DNA of 64,000 bases from Epichloe hybrida. Lineage: Eukaryota > Ascomycota > Sordariomycetes > Hypocreales > Clavicipitaceae. The position numbers and the translations under genes were made by a program. Position 1 is the first letter of the stretch. The number at the start of each line of letters is the position of its first letter. This document shows, piece by piece, positions 25,042 to 38,578 of this stretch. The notes beneath the pieces were generated by a model. It saw nothing but the letters and a program-made list of their open reading frames with translations, was not told where the DNA came from and did no database searches. The stretch is from the NCBI GenBank assembly GCA_019022495.1, contig JAFEKR010000027.1, forward strand, positions 533,501 through 597,500. Direction: 5' to 3'.

Positions 25042-25254
25042 CTTTTTCTATAGTAATTTACTTATAAATACTTATATTTATATTATATTAATTTATTACT
25101 TATTTATTTTTAATTAAACTTTAACACTAATAATATTTTAAGTTATATAAGTAATAGAAGTAATATATATATATAAGCTATTATAAGCTATTATAAGCTA
25201 TTATATTAACTATGTATACCTTATAATTAAGGAATTTACTTAAAACTAAAAAAA

Positions 25255-25418
25255 AAAGAAAAAAAAATACAAAACAATACAAATAATACATGTATTGTAT
25301 TGTATTGTAAAATTTTAGATGTATTGTATTGTGTAATGTATTGTATTGTATTGTATTGTCAATACAATACAATACAATACACAATACATCAAATGTATTG
25401 TATTGTATTGCAATGCTC
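25255..25418. repeat. MITE-1 right terminal array (TGTAT/ATACA)n
   Basis: Blocks of TGTAT and of its complement alternate up to the terminal CAATGCTCTG. This is the mirror partner of the array at 16403-16548. Confidence 0.9.
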
Positions 25419-25428
25419 TGGTCATAGC

Positions 25429-25635
25429 TAGAGAGCTACTACTTAGGGGTAAGTATATAAAGGTCTTAAACTCTAACCTTCTATATCTCTTATAGGCAGT
25501 CCTTATCTAAATACCCTACTACACGCACATAGCTATCTAGTAGTTACTTAGTTATTTACGTAAGCTAAGGCTTACCTAAGGGCTCTATTATGTGACTATC
25601 CTATCTATAACTCCCTAGCCTCTATACTCCTAATA
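25429..25635 (-). repeat. GypB-1 3' LTR, inner 207 bp
   Basis: It continues the LTR after MITE-1 and ends CTCCTAATA, identical in end position to the copies at 46274 and 33194. This inner end reads CTATCTATAACTCCC where the 5' LTR's outer end still has CTGTCCGCGACTCCC. Confidence 0.9.
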
Positions 25636-28600
25636 TACTACCCCCCTAATATATAATTATCCTTAATTATAAAGAGCTACTTAGCTAGTGTGTGTTTACT
25701 ACGTATAACCTATAGTAATATTTATATTACTAGCTATACTATTAGTGTGTAGTATTATATCCGCTTTAAATAATAAGGTAAATATTATTAGGTCCTAGGT
25801 AATCCTTCTTATAACATCTGGATTATAGATAGCTACACACTTACTGCTTTATTACCTCTAATATACATGCCTTTATCTAATAAGTTATTAGCACTAAGTA
25901 AGCGGACTACTTATATTAAGTTTTATAATTAGGTTAAATAAATAAGGTAATACGTGCTATTTAAAATAAATAACTTCTTATCTAATATTAAGGATATTAT
26001 ATTAATCTTACTAGGAGTTTATAGCTAGCGTGTGTATTTACTAGTAGTAGCTATAACTATAAATATTATAATCCCTAGATTAGCTATACATAGTGTGTAA
26101 ATTACTTAGGAGTCTAGGGCTAATATAAAAGAGGCTTGCTTTCCCTTACTTTTATATACTTTTCTTCCCTTTATATTCTCCCTTAGTATTATAAGTTACC
26201 CTTACCTATAAGCTAGTAGCTTTATAGCTTCTCTTATAGTAGTTACTAATATCCTATAGTATTACTTTATTATCTATATTTATTCTTATCTAAAACATCT
26301 AAATCCTCTTAAATACTAAAATATTAGTAGCTTACTTTCTACCTATAAGTTTCTTATAGTATATTACTACTAACTTACTAGTAGTTAATAATATCTTTAA
26401 TATAAGTAACTACTTTACTACTACTACCTTCTTTTATTTTAAAGACTCCTATAATATTCCCTTTAAAGTCTCTTAGTAAGAAATATTTAGCTTCTAAAAT
26501 TTTTATATAAGTATAATATCTAGGTTCCCCTAGCGCTTACCTTACTTACTTATAGCTAGTAGTACTAGTAAAATAAAAATCCCCTATATTCGCTATATAT
26601 AATAGGTTATAATATAAGCTATTATACCTAAAGATAGTAATAGTGTAAAGCTATAATATATTATTAAGGGCAAATCTATCCTAACCTAATATACTAATTC
26701 TCTAAGTATAACTTTACTACTATCTCACTATATATTACTCCTAACTTATATAAATAACTTAATAAAATACGCCTATTATATATATAATAATAAGGACTAT
26801 ACTAGGGTTTATTCTCCTTTTCCTATTACTAATATATATACTAATATACTACTAGTATATTACTTAGTTTACTTAGTTATACTATATGCTCTTTAAGTAT
26901 ATTAATGCTTATAGTAATCCTAATAATAATCTATACTTTCTTAATAATATATATATCTTTTATTTCTATAACTTAGTTACTACTAATATACTACTAGTAT
27001 CTAATATATATAAAATATAAACTTTATAATATACTCCTAACCACTAAAAATACTAATAAGTGTAGGTAAGTAAGGTAAGTATAGCTTATAGTAGAAGTTA
27101 TATATAAGGCTAATACTAATAAATAAGTTACTATATTACTACTTAATAATACTATTAATCTAGAAGTCTAGATTAATATTTCTAATAGTTTATGTTTTAT
27201 TATATAAAATCTTCTATCTATATATACTTCCTATACTCTAGCTTATAGCTTTACTAACTTACTAGTAGCTTACTACTAACTTATTTATACTTCCTACTTA
27301 TATTAGGCTACTAGACCTCCCTAGTAAGCTTTGTATATATATATATAGAGAGGGGGATTCTTCTAATAATAAGGATAAATCCTCTACCCCTATTATTACT
27401 AGTAAGACTACTAAGGGCCTAGTAGGTAATATGTTAATAAAGTAATTAGTGTAAAGTAGCTATGAGTTAGGTAATCTAAGAAATTATCTAGATTTTTTTT
27501 ATATATTACTACTACTATCTAAAATCTATTAAATACACCTCTGTGTCCGCAAACTAGCTACTTAGTTACTACTTATAATCCTTAATAATATCTATTATAA
27601 TAAAATCTCTTTTCTTTACCTAAGAATTCTTTAAAGTATTATAGCCTTTCTATTTAACTAGGTATTTCTAACGTCTCCTATTATAATAATATAATATAAT
27701 TCTTTTAACTTTAAACTCTTACTTATTATTTGTAATATTATCTTATAGCAAGAACGCATCTTTTATACTAGATAAGTCCCTTATAAATAGTTTAAGGTTA
27801 GTAATATTAAAAACATTATATAAACGTATTCTAGGTAGTAGCTTTAATTAGTACATAAGTCTATAAGTACTAATTACCTTTTTAATTTTATAAGGGCCTA
27901 GGTACTTTATACTTAGCTTCCTACTAGGTTACTATAAGTTAATATTCTTTATAAATAATAAAATATAGTTACTTACACTAAACTTTATTAGGGTCTGCTT
28001 TTTATTATAGTGTTTTACATACTAGGCCTATAAGTTACTTAGGAGCTACTTAATTACTATATATCTATTTTTTAGCGTGATAGTATAAGTTTTTACCTAG
28101 TTATTTACTATAGGAATATCTATAATTACTTACTATAGTCCCCTAGGGTTATAGCCTCGCAGTGCCTTAGCTAGGGTGTAGCTATAAGTTAAATAGGCGC
28201 TTATATTATATATAAACTATACTATTAAAAGGTTATTAGCTTAATTAGTTTAGTTAAAGTAAGTAAAGGCTCTTAAATAGTGCTCTAAAACTTAGTTTAG
28301 ATATTCTATCTAACTATTTATTTATAAGTAAAACATAATGCTTAGTTACTACTTAGTTATAATAAGATAGTAAAAGGTTATCTAAAACCTACTAGTAAAG
28401 GTTAAACCACAGTCTATAATAATACCCTCTAGAGCGCTATAATTCTTAAAAACGTATTCTAAGAATATAGTAGCTAACCTATTACTAGTTATACGCGTTA
28501 AAACAGGGATGTAAATACTATATTTTGTAAAACAGTCTATAATAACTAAGATTATATTATAGGTTTAGTTTATGTCTTTTATAGGTGGTAGCCTTATAAT

Positions 28601-31600
28601 AAAGTCTATTAATAATTCTTAAAAAGGCTAATTAGGCACTAGCAGTGTAGCTAGCTTACTATAAGGTTTATAGTGCCTTAGCTTTAAAGTCTAGTAGCTT
28701 ATATAAGTTTGTATATATAACTTAGTGTCTTTCTTTATTATTAGCTAGTAATACTAACTTATGATTTAATAAAGAGTCTTGCTAACTCCCTAGTGGCCTA
28801 CTACTAGGTTATTATAGGTAAGTAGTATAACTTCCTTTCTTATACTAACTAGAATAAAAACTCTATTCTTAAATATTAATAGCTTAGAGGGCCTAATAGA
28901 CTATATCTATAATGCTTCTAGGTTACTACTTATAAGTAGCTTTCTCTAACTTATAGTAAAGTTATTACCTTACTATACTTAAAATAATATAACTTAAATT
29001 AAAGTCTCTAATTCTATATACATAGGATAAGCATTATATACAAACTTAGAAGAGGTTTGCTAGACTACCTATATTCTTACTATAATACTACTATAAGTAG
29101 CTAGCTTATAGTATGCTTTTAGACTTATAGATAAATTATAGCTAAGTAGTGTTTTAAGGGGGCGCTTACACTACTTACTAACTACTAACCTAGCTAGACT
29201 CCTAACCTATAGGCTTACTAGACTTACAGAAATATTAGAAAACATAGATAAGGCGTAACCTTACTACTTATAATAAGCGAACCTAGTTAGCGTACTACTT
29301 ATAGGCTTTATAGGACTATTAGGTTCCTTAATAATATAATAAAGTTATATTTTCTTAAAACCCTAGAGGCTTAAATAGCCCTTATAGCGCTCTTATAATA
29401 AACTATTAACTATACTAAGTAATATAACCTTAGGGCCTATAACTATACTATTATATATATAGCGCCCTTACTACTTAGTATTTAAAAACTTAGCTAAGAA
29501 GTTAGGTAGCTATAAGGATATAGCCTCTACCTTATACTCCTTACTAATATAATTTACTCTTCTTAAGAAGGTATTAGTAGGGTTTAGCTTACTTATATAA
29601 TATTTAATCCTAAAATTAAACAGATAAAGCTTATCTAACGCTATTACTTACCTACTAGATAGCTTTAGCTTTATAGCTAGGTACTTATAATTTAGATAGT
29701 TTATAATAACTATAATCTAATAAGTTAAATACATAAGGTAATATCTCTAGGCTTAAAACGCCTCTTAGATTACTAATAACTTAGCGTCTAGGGTTAAGTA
29801 GTAAAGTTTAATATTAGTTAACTTCCTTAAAAAATACACTACTAGGTGCTAGCTACCTAGCACTAATATCATAAGTACAGCTCTAATTACGTAACTAGAT
29901 ATATTTATCTTTACTCTTAGTAGATAAAGTAAGTTAAAGTGCACTAAGATTAGTACCTCCTAGAATTTCTTTTAGAGTTCTCTAAACACTATAAGTTTAC
30001 TAGGCTTTAGCTTAAACTTTACTAGTTAAATACCCTTTAGATAGTTTATTAGTAAGACTACTACCTTACTATACTATTTTATAAAGTATTAGTAAAACCC
30101 TATAAACCTAAGGAATAATTAAATATTAAATATACTATAAGGTATTAGCTAGGTTATAATAGCTTTCACCCTTAATAGTTCTATCTTAATGCCTTTTTTA
30201 GACATAATAAACCCTAGGAATTTCACCTATAATACTAAAAATTAGCACTTCTTAAGGTTAATATAGAGATCCGTGTCTTAAAGTCACTCTAGTACCCTTT
30301 TAATATGCTCTATGTGTCTTATAGGGTTGCTGCTATATATTAGGATATTATTAAGGTAAATAATATAGAATTCGTTTACAAGTCCCTTAAGAGCGTTATT
30401 AATATATTCCTAAAAAGTAGCTAGTGTGTTTACTAATCCAAATAGTATTATAAGGTACTTAAAATGCCTATAGTAGCAATAGAACGCTGTCTTCTACTTA
30501 TCACCCTTATAAATATATAGCTAGTAGTATACCTCTTAGAGATTTAATAACATAAAAACCTTTATACCTGCTAGTTAATTAAGAATTTCAGAGATTAATA
30601 GTAAGGGGGCCTTATTTTTAATGGTAATTCTATTAAGACCCCTGTAATTCACATAAAGCCTTAATTTCCCTAACTTTTTCAGGATAAACAAAATCAGGGC
30701 TTTAGCTAGGCTTTAGCTAGGCTTGTTAATCTTTTAATCTATTCTTTCTCCTACGCACTTATAAGGTACTCCCTAAGCACCTTTAGCTCTTTTTCCGCTA
30801 GGTTATATATAAGTCCTTATAGTAGCTATTTCCTCTTTTCTAATTTAATTACATAAGTATAACCCCTAAGTTCTAGGAGCTTACTAGCTAGATCTTTTAA
30901 AAATATATTTATAAATTCTATATACTCCTCTAGGATTTACTATTAGGGTATATTACTATCTATTTCTTACGTAAACGCTGCTAGCTCCTTGCAAAACACT
31001 GCCTAGAGCGCTATTATGCTTCTTAGTTTCTTCTTCTTTAGGGGCTGGATATTACCTATTACCGTTGCTATAACTATATTATAAGTTAGGTTATTACTTA
31101 CTATATCTCCTATTAGTAAAACTTTATTAGTATCCCTCTCTTTTATTTTAGGCTTAACTACTCTAACTTTTAGTAATACTAGTAATAGCATAATAAAAGA
31201 CTACTTTACTACCTTATATAGTTATTACTTACCTAAAGTAAATATAATATGTTCTTTAGTTATTAGAAACCTTTAAAAACCTTACTTCTAGTCTATTACT
31301 ATAGGTTTATACTCTAGGGTTTAGTCTATTCCTAAGAGTATTCCCTCTCCTATATTAGTAATATAGTAGCTAACTTAGCAAACCTTTATATAGCCTATAC
31401 TATCTTTTACCTTAACTAGTCTATGTTAGATTCCTTAGTTTGGGATCTTATCCTTACTTACGCTTTCTAGTATTACCTTTGCTTTCTTTATATTCTTCTA
31501 ATCCTATTTTAATAATAATTTAGGGTGGATTATTAAATACTCTACACCTATATTAAATAGCACTAGTAGTACTAACTAGTAGTTATCTTGCTATAAGGAT

Positions 31601-32927
31601 ACCTGTATCCTTATTCTTTTATCTATAGGTTTCTCTATAGCAAGACTATTATCCTAGGCCTATGCTAAACTAATTAGAATTTTATTTAGGTTTAAAGATT
31701 TATTACTACTATCTTTATACTTCTTAGTAGTATACCTACTACTCTTATAAATTAAGTAGTTCGCTACTTTATATTTATTTACGCTATATCTAGGGTTACT
31801 GTATTTATAGTATTTAAATAGCTTCTAGCCTATGCCCTATTATTAGGAACCTTACTATAAGTTATCTATAGGGGAGCTAGAGTGTTATCTCTTATTATTC
31901 CTACCCTCTTTGTTATAGCTTCTATTATGACTCTTTATTATAGATATTATTATAACTTTAGCTTTTTTACCTTAGCCTTATAAATAGCTCTAAGATATAG
32001 GGAACTCCTAGCTAACTATATGCTACCTTATAGCATTATTTAAGCTATTTAGGAATATTACTATCCTTAAATATAAGGGGATTTAGTTAGGTAATTTAGC
32101 TTTTACCTTTATCTAAAGTCTTAGGAATAATTAGAATAATTAATTATGCTTTTACCTAAGGTTTAGTAATATCCTAGTAGCTTCTAAGTACCTTATATCT
32201 TTATCTATTATACTAGTGTTTAGCTAAGATATAAATCTATCCTAGGTATAGGATATATAGTTAACTATCCTATTTACTATTACATAATATATCTATTATT
32301 ACTTTATATTATTAGCTAGGTAGCTACTAGTATACACTACCTTTATCCTATTATCCTAGAAGGCTCTTAGGTCTAACTAGAATAGTATATTTAAATCTTA
32401 TAGGTATGCCTATAGATTCTTATAAGTATCTCCTTTATATATAGGCACCTTATACTATGTTTTTATAAAGCTTTATAGGTATATACTTATTATAAACTTA
32501 TTATTAGGTAAGAAACCTAGGAATATAGGATTTATTAGTGTATCTATCTAAGGGGTAATTATAGGTCTTTTACCTAATCTAGCTAATTATAAGTCTGCTT
32601 CTATTTCTTTAAGCTATGCTTTTATTTCTAAGATCTCTTATCTTATATAGGTATTACATAGCTAGGCTTATATAACCTTATATTACCTCTATAGCTAGTC
32701 TAGATTATTATTATTTCTAGATCTAGGGTTATAATATTAGTTAGGTAGCGTTTACTATTTCTTATTATATTCTATAGTTAGAGTATTTAGGTTACTACTT
32801 AGGCGCTATAGGTTTAGGGCTTTCTTACTAAGTAATATAAGTATATTCTAAGTAAATATTCTATAGCTCCTTTATATTTAAATCTAGCTAATAGTTTATT
32901 TTCCTAAAAGGGTTTAAGAGTTTAACT
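25636..32927 (-). pseudogene. GypB-1 gag-pol remnant: zinc knuckle, RT, RNase H, integrase, chromodomain
   Basis: Read on the minus strand. The gag knuckle is at about 31769-31812 (Y-Y-K-Y-S-N-P-R-Y, all Cys and His turned to Tyr). A 62-codon residual frame at 31003-31191 lies just before RT. RT is about 30150-30790, with GLNRI, LDLKGAYY, MPFGL and YLNN at 30347-30358 replacing the catalytic box. RNase H is about 29450-30100. The integrase is about 27830-28640, with LIDFIIRLPPI, VIIDCFTKY, IIIDCGLTF, and INSQIEYLNQ keeping the catalytic Glu. A chromodomain lies at about 27570-27720 (KYLVK, KGY). The 3' untranslated region is 25636-27550. There are many stops. Confidence 0.87.
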
Positions 32928-33194
32928 TATTATAACTATAGTAAGAGAGATATAAATAAAGTAAAGGCTAAGGTTCTTAGTTATAGCTAAAGAGCTATTA
33001 CTTAAGGGTAAGTATATAAAGGTCTTAGACTCTAACCTTTTATATCTCTTATAGGTAGTCCTTATCTAAATACCTTACTATACGCACGTAGCTATCTAGT
33101 AGCTACTTAGTTATCCGCGTAAGCTAAGGCTTACCTAAGGGCTTTATTATATAACCGTCCTGTCCGCGACTCCCTAGCCTCCGTGCTCCTAATA
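32928..33194 (-). repeat. GypB-1 5' LTR (267 bp)
   Basis: On the plus strand it starts TATTATAACTATAG (TGTCATGACTGTGG in the other LTR) and ends CTCCTAATA beside the target copy ATAAG. Its outer right end keeps CCGCGTAAGC and GTCCGCGACTCC. Confidence 0.92.
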
Positions 33195-33199
33195 ATAAG

Positions 33200-36100
33200 G
33201 CCCTTCCTATTATGCTTTTAGGTAATGCTAAATAGTATTACCTTAATTATCTAGTAAACAAAGGCTTTATATATAAATAAATAGTTAATAACGTTTGTTA
33301 GCAATTTAAGATAGAAAGTAACTAATAGTTCTATTACTAAGAATAGAATGGTATAACGCTTAGGAACATTATCGCTACTAACCTAGATAAATCTAAGCTA
33401 GATTGTCTTAAGATTCTACTTATAACCCTTAAGCGTGTTCATAGAGAACTCTTTCCCCTATTAATAGTTAATATAGAACTCTATTATTAGACCCTAAGCG
33501 TAATTTCTAGTGTTCTAGAGTGCAAGCAAGCTAAATATAATTATTTACCTAGCTTTAAAGGACTTGCTAGAGACCTCCGCAAATTAATCTCTATTGCTAA
33601 AGCTAATAAATTAGCTGCCTAATTTAATTAAAGCACTATTAATACTACTAATGCTAACGAATCAGAGGTAATATTTATAGACTACTATTATAACTAACTA
33701 TATAATTAACAAGGTTAAGGCAGAGGCTATAGTTACTATAACTAAGGCTATAACTACGGTAAATACTATATTTGTAATAAGAACAGATGCTAGTTAACGA
33801 ACTATTTAGAAAAAGACTAAAAAGAGGTAAAAGAGTGCTAGTAGAAGAATAAGAGACACTAATTACTACTAATAGAGAAAAAGTATTAGGTATTTCTTAT
33901 AGCCTATAAAGGCTAAGTATTTAAAGAAGCTAATAACCTTACTAATAGAGCATAGGAATTAGCTAAAACCTTTATTAAGTCTAATAATAACGAAGATAAG
34001 AATAATGACACTAAAGAAACCTTTATATTAAAGTTTAACTAGCTAAGTATTACGTAATTCTTTATATTAGGACTTTAACTAGATAATAGTAATATTATTA
34101 ATATCCTAAGAGATAAATCGTTTAAACACACATACCTTAAGCATAATCTTATTAATGATATAAAAACCTCTTATATTTTAGAGAAATATTACTCTAAAGA
34201 AGTTTTCTAAGGGATAATGCCTAATATAAGAGCCTTAGGTGTTTTAACGGCTAGAATTAGATAAGTGTAAGCTTTACTAAGATTAATACTATTACTAAAG
34301 ATTAAACTAACTCTAGAAAAGATAATTGAATTTAGTGCTAGAAGCGCAATCACAAAAGGAGTGGTTAACGTGCTAATAAAGCTAGGCAATATCCCTTTCT
34401 ATGTGATTAACACATATACGCCTTTCTTATTCTCTTTAGATAACATGGATAGGTTACGTGTTCAGGTAAATAACCTTACAAACGTATTAATCCAAGATAA
34501 TAAGATAGTTCCTGTTATTAGGAAATAGGGATATCTTTAGTAGACTCTAGAAGCTAGAGAAATAGTAGCTTTCCACCTATTAGAAACAGAACTCCATTAG
34601 CTATATTAATGATTTGGTTATCTATTAGTTAAATAGCTTATAAAAATACTAAACTAAGCTAGTTATAATATTAAAGCTAAGGCTATTAAATAATTAACTG
34701 AAATTTACTACTATTACTAAATAAACAGAAAAGCTCTAGGTAGATTTAAGTTTATAAATAAAGATAACTATAAGTTTAACTATAAGATTATAGTTAATAT
34801 CATTTAGATTAATAGACAACCTGTTCTTTATGTTATTGATTCTATAACTTTATTTTAAGTAGCCTAATTCCTTAATCTAAACAAGTAGAAGGCCTGTAAC
34901 ATTTAGAACGCCTTACGTGAATGCTAGATTAACACCTACCTTAGTCCTCTAGAATAGATTATTTATAATGCTAGAAAGAACTTTACATTAGTAGAATTTA
35001 AGTATTATATACGATTACTATTAATCAAGATTAATAAAGTTCTAGTTAAGGCCTATAATAGTATTAGAAAGGTTAAACATTATTACAGACTATTATAGCA
35101 AGCCTATACAATTATTACAGACTCTATAGGCTAAGATCTTACGCCTAAGCAATAACTTTAGATAGCTATGAAAGCTATGAATAACTTAGCAGGCCCTAAT
35201 AGTCTTATTCTAATAATTCTTATCTTTAGTGTATATTTACGAATAACTAATAAGTTACCGCTAAGTATATCTATTATTTAATAAGCTAAAGTAATCCGTA
35301 AAGCTACTAATAAAGTCTAATAACTCCTAGCAAAGTAATAAGTTCACGATGCTCTAAGAACTTAAAATAGCCTAGATACACTACTAACACACTAACTTCC
35401 GCTATAGTTAGATATACACATCTAGAGAGAGAAAGATAGATAGTATAGTCCTTATAAACTTCTTACTACTAATAGAGAAACCTATACCCTTTAAATGCCT
35501 TATAGACTAATAAGATTCTAATTAATAGTTATTAAACTATACTATTATAACCTATACTATGCTAAAGAACTTCACGAGTTAATACCTAAAGGCAAAGACT
35601 AAGCTATAGATATAAATAAAACCCTAATAATTAAAGAGATTATCCCTAAAGCTTTAGAAATAAATAAGAAACTCCTATAGCCTAAGAGAAAGCGTAGAAG
35701 ACTATAAAAGAAGCTTATAGTTTAATTTAACCTTATAGGAACTAAATATATAGTAACTATATACTTAGTAAATAAAGACTAAGAGAAAGTATTAATAAAG
35801 GAGCTTATAGCTAATAGCAAGTTAAGTATAGTATTTATTATAGTAAAGGAAGAAGCTAATTAGAATCTAGCCCTTTAGTTACGTTAAGAAGGAAAGATCA
35901 TAACCCTAGGCAAGCCCTTTAAGCTATTAGATTAGATTAAGATTAATGCTTTATAAGCCTATAATATGTTTAGATTCACGCTGTTTAATCCTACTAAGCA
36001 TAGTAACGAGAGACTCTTTAAATCTTATATAGTAAGAGAAATTAAAGGCAAAGGAATAGCTATGCTATATGAAAAGTTATAACTTATGATTTAAGGGACA

Positions 36101-37060
36101 AATAATAAAGGGAAGGAATTCATCCTAACCTAATCCCTAATAATCTAAAGATTAAGCTAAAGATTAATTGTTATAATTGCACTATCACTTAGATCTAGAG
36201 GAATTATCCTATGGATTCGAGACATTATATAAGCTTATATATAATTAAAAACGTAGCTTGCAAGATTAATTATTACTATGTTGCCTAAGTAGATAGCACA
36301 TCTATTCCCTAAAGAAACTATTATAGAAGTTATTATGCCTTTATATAGAATTATAGAAGCTAGAACCTACTAGTTTATAACTTACTTCCGTTACTATAAA
36401 GAGATGCTTAAGATAATGACTTCGTCCTACGACCTATGCTTGCTAATCACAGAAGAAAATAACAATAACCTCTTTAGAGTAGTTAGTATGTAAACTAATA
36501 ATACGCTAGGCCTTAGTAACTAGGATTTCTATAACCTTAAAGAGAAGGAATTATAGAAGGTAAATTTCTTAGTAAAGCTAAAGCAAAAGCTATTAGCTAA
36601 GAATCCCCTTATCTTTAATAGTTATATCCTTACTTAGAACGCTAATAACTTAATAGAACTACGTTAGAAAGGCTAGAGTAAGAAGATTAGGTAGATTAAC
36701 CTGTAATTACTAACTATAAAGCAAGATTATATTAAATAATAAGCACAAGGAAGCTATATTATAACTATCTATTAACCTAAAGCCCTTTATAACCTCTTAA
36801 TCATAGTATAGCATTAAGATCCGACTCCTAATAATATAACTTAATTAAATAAGCAACTTAACTAGCAGATTTAATATTAAGACTAAGGCCTATATTACAT
36901 CCCTCTAGACCTTAAGAATGCGAAGTTATTTGTGTTTATAGATGGATCCCTTGCTAATAATGAAGATCTAAGTTCCTAGATAGGATATGTGATTATTATT
37001 AGTAATGAAGAGGCGAAAGATAATATATTTACCTTAAAAGGTAATATTGTTATGTATAGT
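33200..37060 (+). pseudogene. CopB gag-pol remnant: gag knuckle, integrase, RT, start of RNase H
   Basis: This continues CopB after GypB-1. A gag knuckle lies at about 33758-33800 (Y-I-C-N-K-N-R-C, then N-Y). The integrase C-terminal part is about 35030-35290, with KAYNSIRKVKHYY and then AMNNLAGPNSLI. RT is about 36100-36520, with MPLYRIIEARTYW, SYDLCLL and catalytic TNN for TDD near 36498. RNase H starts near 36926 with VFIDGSLANNEDLSS and IGYVIII, and breaks at 37060 where MITE-2 begins. RIP is slightly weaker here than in the gypsy copies, but stops still occur in every frame. Confidence 0.85.
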
Positions 37061-37068
37061 CAGAGCAT

Positions 37069-37262
37069 CACATTACATTACATTACATTGTGTAATGTTT
37101 GTAATGTAATGTAATTATTACACATTACATTACATTGTGTAATGTTTGTAATGTAATGTAATTATTACACATTACATTACATTACATTACATTACATTAC
37201 ATTACATTACACCCCCCTTTCACACATTACATTACATTACATGTAATTATTTGTAATTAAAT
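37069..37262. repeat. MITE-2 left terminal array (ATTAC/GTAAT)n
   Basis: Pentamer ATTAC and its complement alternate as short inverted blocks. A block of about 64 bp containing both orientations is duplicated in tandem, so several small hairpins are possible. Confidence 0.9.
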
Positions 37263-37459
37263 GTAATTATTTTTTATTTTTTAATATTTAGGTAAAGTAA
37301 TTAGAAATTAATAGTAAGAAATAACTTAAATAATTAGAAAAGTATATATTAGGTTTCTTAAAATATAGATTAAGGTTAAATTACTATACTAATCTTAATT
37401 ATAACCTATAAAACTAATAAAACTTACTTTTTAAGCTTATTTCTTAGAAAAATATTAAA

Positions 37460-38578
37460 AACTTACTTTTAAGTATACTTATTTTAATAGAAAATCATAT
37501 ATATTTAAGTAAATAAGCTATAAAGAAGTAAGTACTATAATTCATAAGGCTTACTTTAAACCTACTTTTAAGTATACTTTCTTTTTAATAAAAAATCATA
37601 TATATCTAAGCAAATAAGCTATAAAGAAGTTAATATTATTATTAGTAAGACCCACTTTAGATCCACTTTTCAGTATACTTTCTTTTTAATAAAAAATCAT
37701 ATATATCTAAGCAAATAAGCTATAAAGAAGTTAATACTATTATTAGTAAGACCCACTTTAGATCCACTTTTCAGTATACTATCTTTTTAAGAGAAAATCA
37801 TAAATATCTTAGCAAATAAGCTATTAAGAAGTTAATACTATAATTAGTAAGACCCACCTTAGATCCACTTTTAAGTATACTTTCTTTTTAATAAAAAATC
37901 ATATATATCCAAGCAAATAAGCTACAAAGAAGTTAATACTATTATTAGTAAGACCCACTTTAGACCCACTTTTAAGTATACTATCTTTTTAAGAGAAAAT
38001 TATAAATATCTTAGTAAATAAGCTATTAAGAAATTAATACTATAATTAGTAAGGCCCACTTTAGACCCACTTTTATATACACCTTCTTTTTAAGAGAAAA
38101 TCATATATATAGCAAATAAGCTATTAAGAAGTTAATACTATAATTAGTAAGACTCACTTTGGATCCACTTTTAAGTATACTTTCTTTTTAATAAAAAATC
38201 ATATATATCTAAGCAAATAAGCTATAAAGAAGTTAATACTATTATTAGTAAGACCCACTGTAGACCCACTTTTAAGTATACTATCTTTTTAAGAGAACAT
38301 TATAAATATCTTAGTAAATAAGCTATTAAGAAATTAATACTATAATTAGTAAGGCCCACTTTAGACCCACTTTTATATACACCTTCTTTTTAAGAGAAAA
38401 TCATATATATAGCAAATAAGCTATTAAGAAGTTAATACTATAATTAGTAAGACCCACTTTGGATCCACTTTTAAGTATACTATCTTTTTAAGAGAAAATC
38501 ATAAATACCTTAGTAAATAAGCTATAAAGAAGTTAATACTATTATTAGTAAGACCCACTTTAGACCCACTTTTTATAT
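37460..38578. repeat. Minisatellite of about 101 bp, eleven units, in MITE-2
   Basis: Unit cores (GACCCACTTTAGACCCAC or close) start near 37548, 37649, 37750, 37851, 37952, 38053, 38151, 38252, 38353, 38451 and 38552. The block of three units from 37952 recurs from 38252 with very few changes, so there is a higher-order repeat of about 300 bp. Confidence 0.92.

Larger units (their letters stand above)
16398..25420. mobile_element. MITE-1: hAT-like non-autonomous element with repeat arms, split by CopA-2
   Basis: Perfect 10-bp terminal inverted repeats (CAGAGCATTG at 16398-16407, CAATGCTCTG at 25411-25420) are flanked by an exact 8-bp duplication GTCATAGC (16390-16397 and 25421-25428). That combination points to the hAT superfamily. 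Removing CopA-2 and its CTTTT duplicate leaves about 2.2 kb. The body has TGTAT arrays at both ends, a second array inside, a 95-bp tandem duplication and a four-unit minisatellite. There is no transposase frame, so it is non-autonomous or decayed beyond recognition. Confidence 0.9.
16338..33194 (-). mobile_element. GypB-1: complete Ty3/gypsy chromovirus (minus strand) with MITE-1 in its 3' LTR
   Basis: The target duplication ATAAG is exact on both sides. The LTR at 32928-33194 is 267 bp. The other LTR, once MITE-1 and its 8-bp duplicate are removed, is 60 + 207 = 267 bp. Without the insertion the element is 7.83 kb. Domains read on the minus strand: gag with knuckle, protease region, RT, RNase H, integrase, chromodomain. 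It lies within CopB gag and is full of stops. Confidence 0.92.

Noticed and set aside
24914..25117. 67-codon frame over the CopA-2 5' LTR edge
   Set aside because: It crosses the LTR end into MITE-1 and is broken in every other CopA LTR.
34207..34389. Minus-strand 60-codon frame in CopB
   Set aside because: It is antisense to the CopB polyprotein and has no motif; a shadow of the sense frame.
37460..38578. Possible CRISPR array
   Set aside because: The 101-bp units are contiguous with no unique spacers, inside a transposon of a eukaryotic genome.
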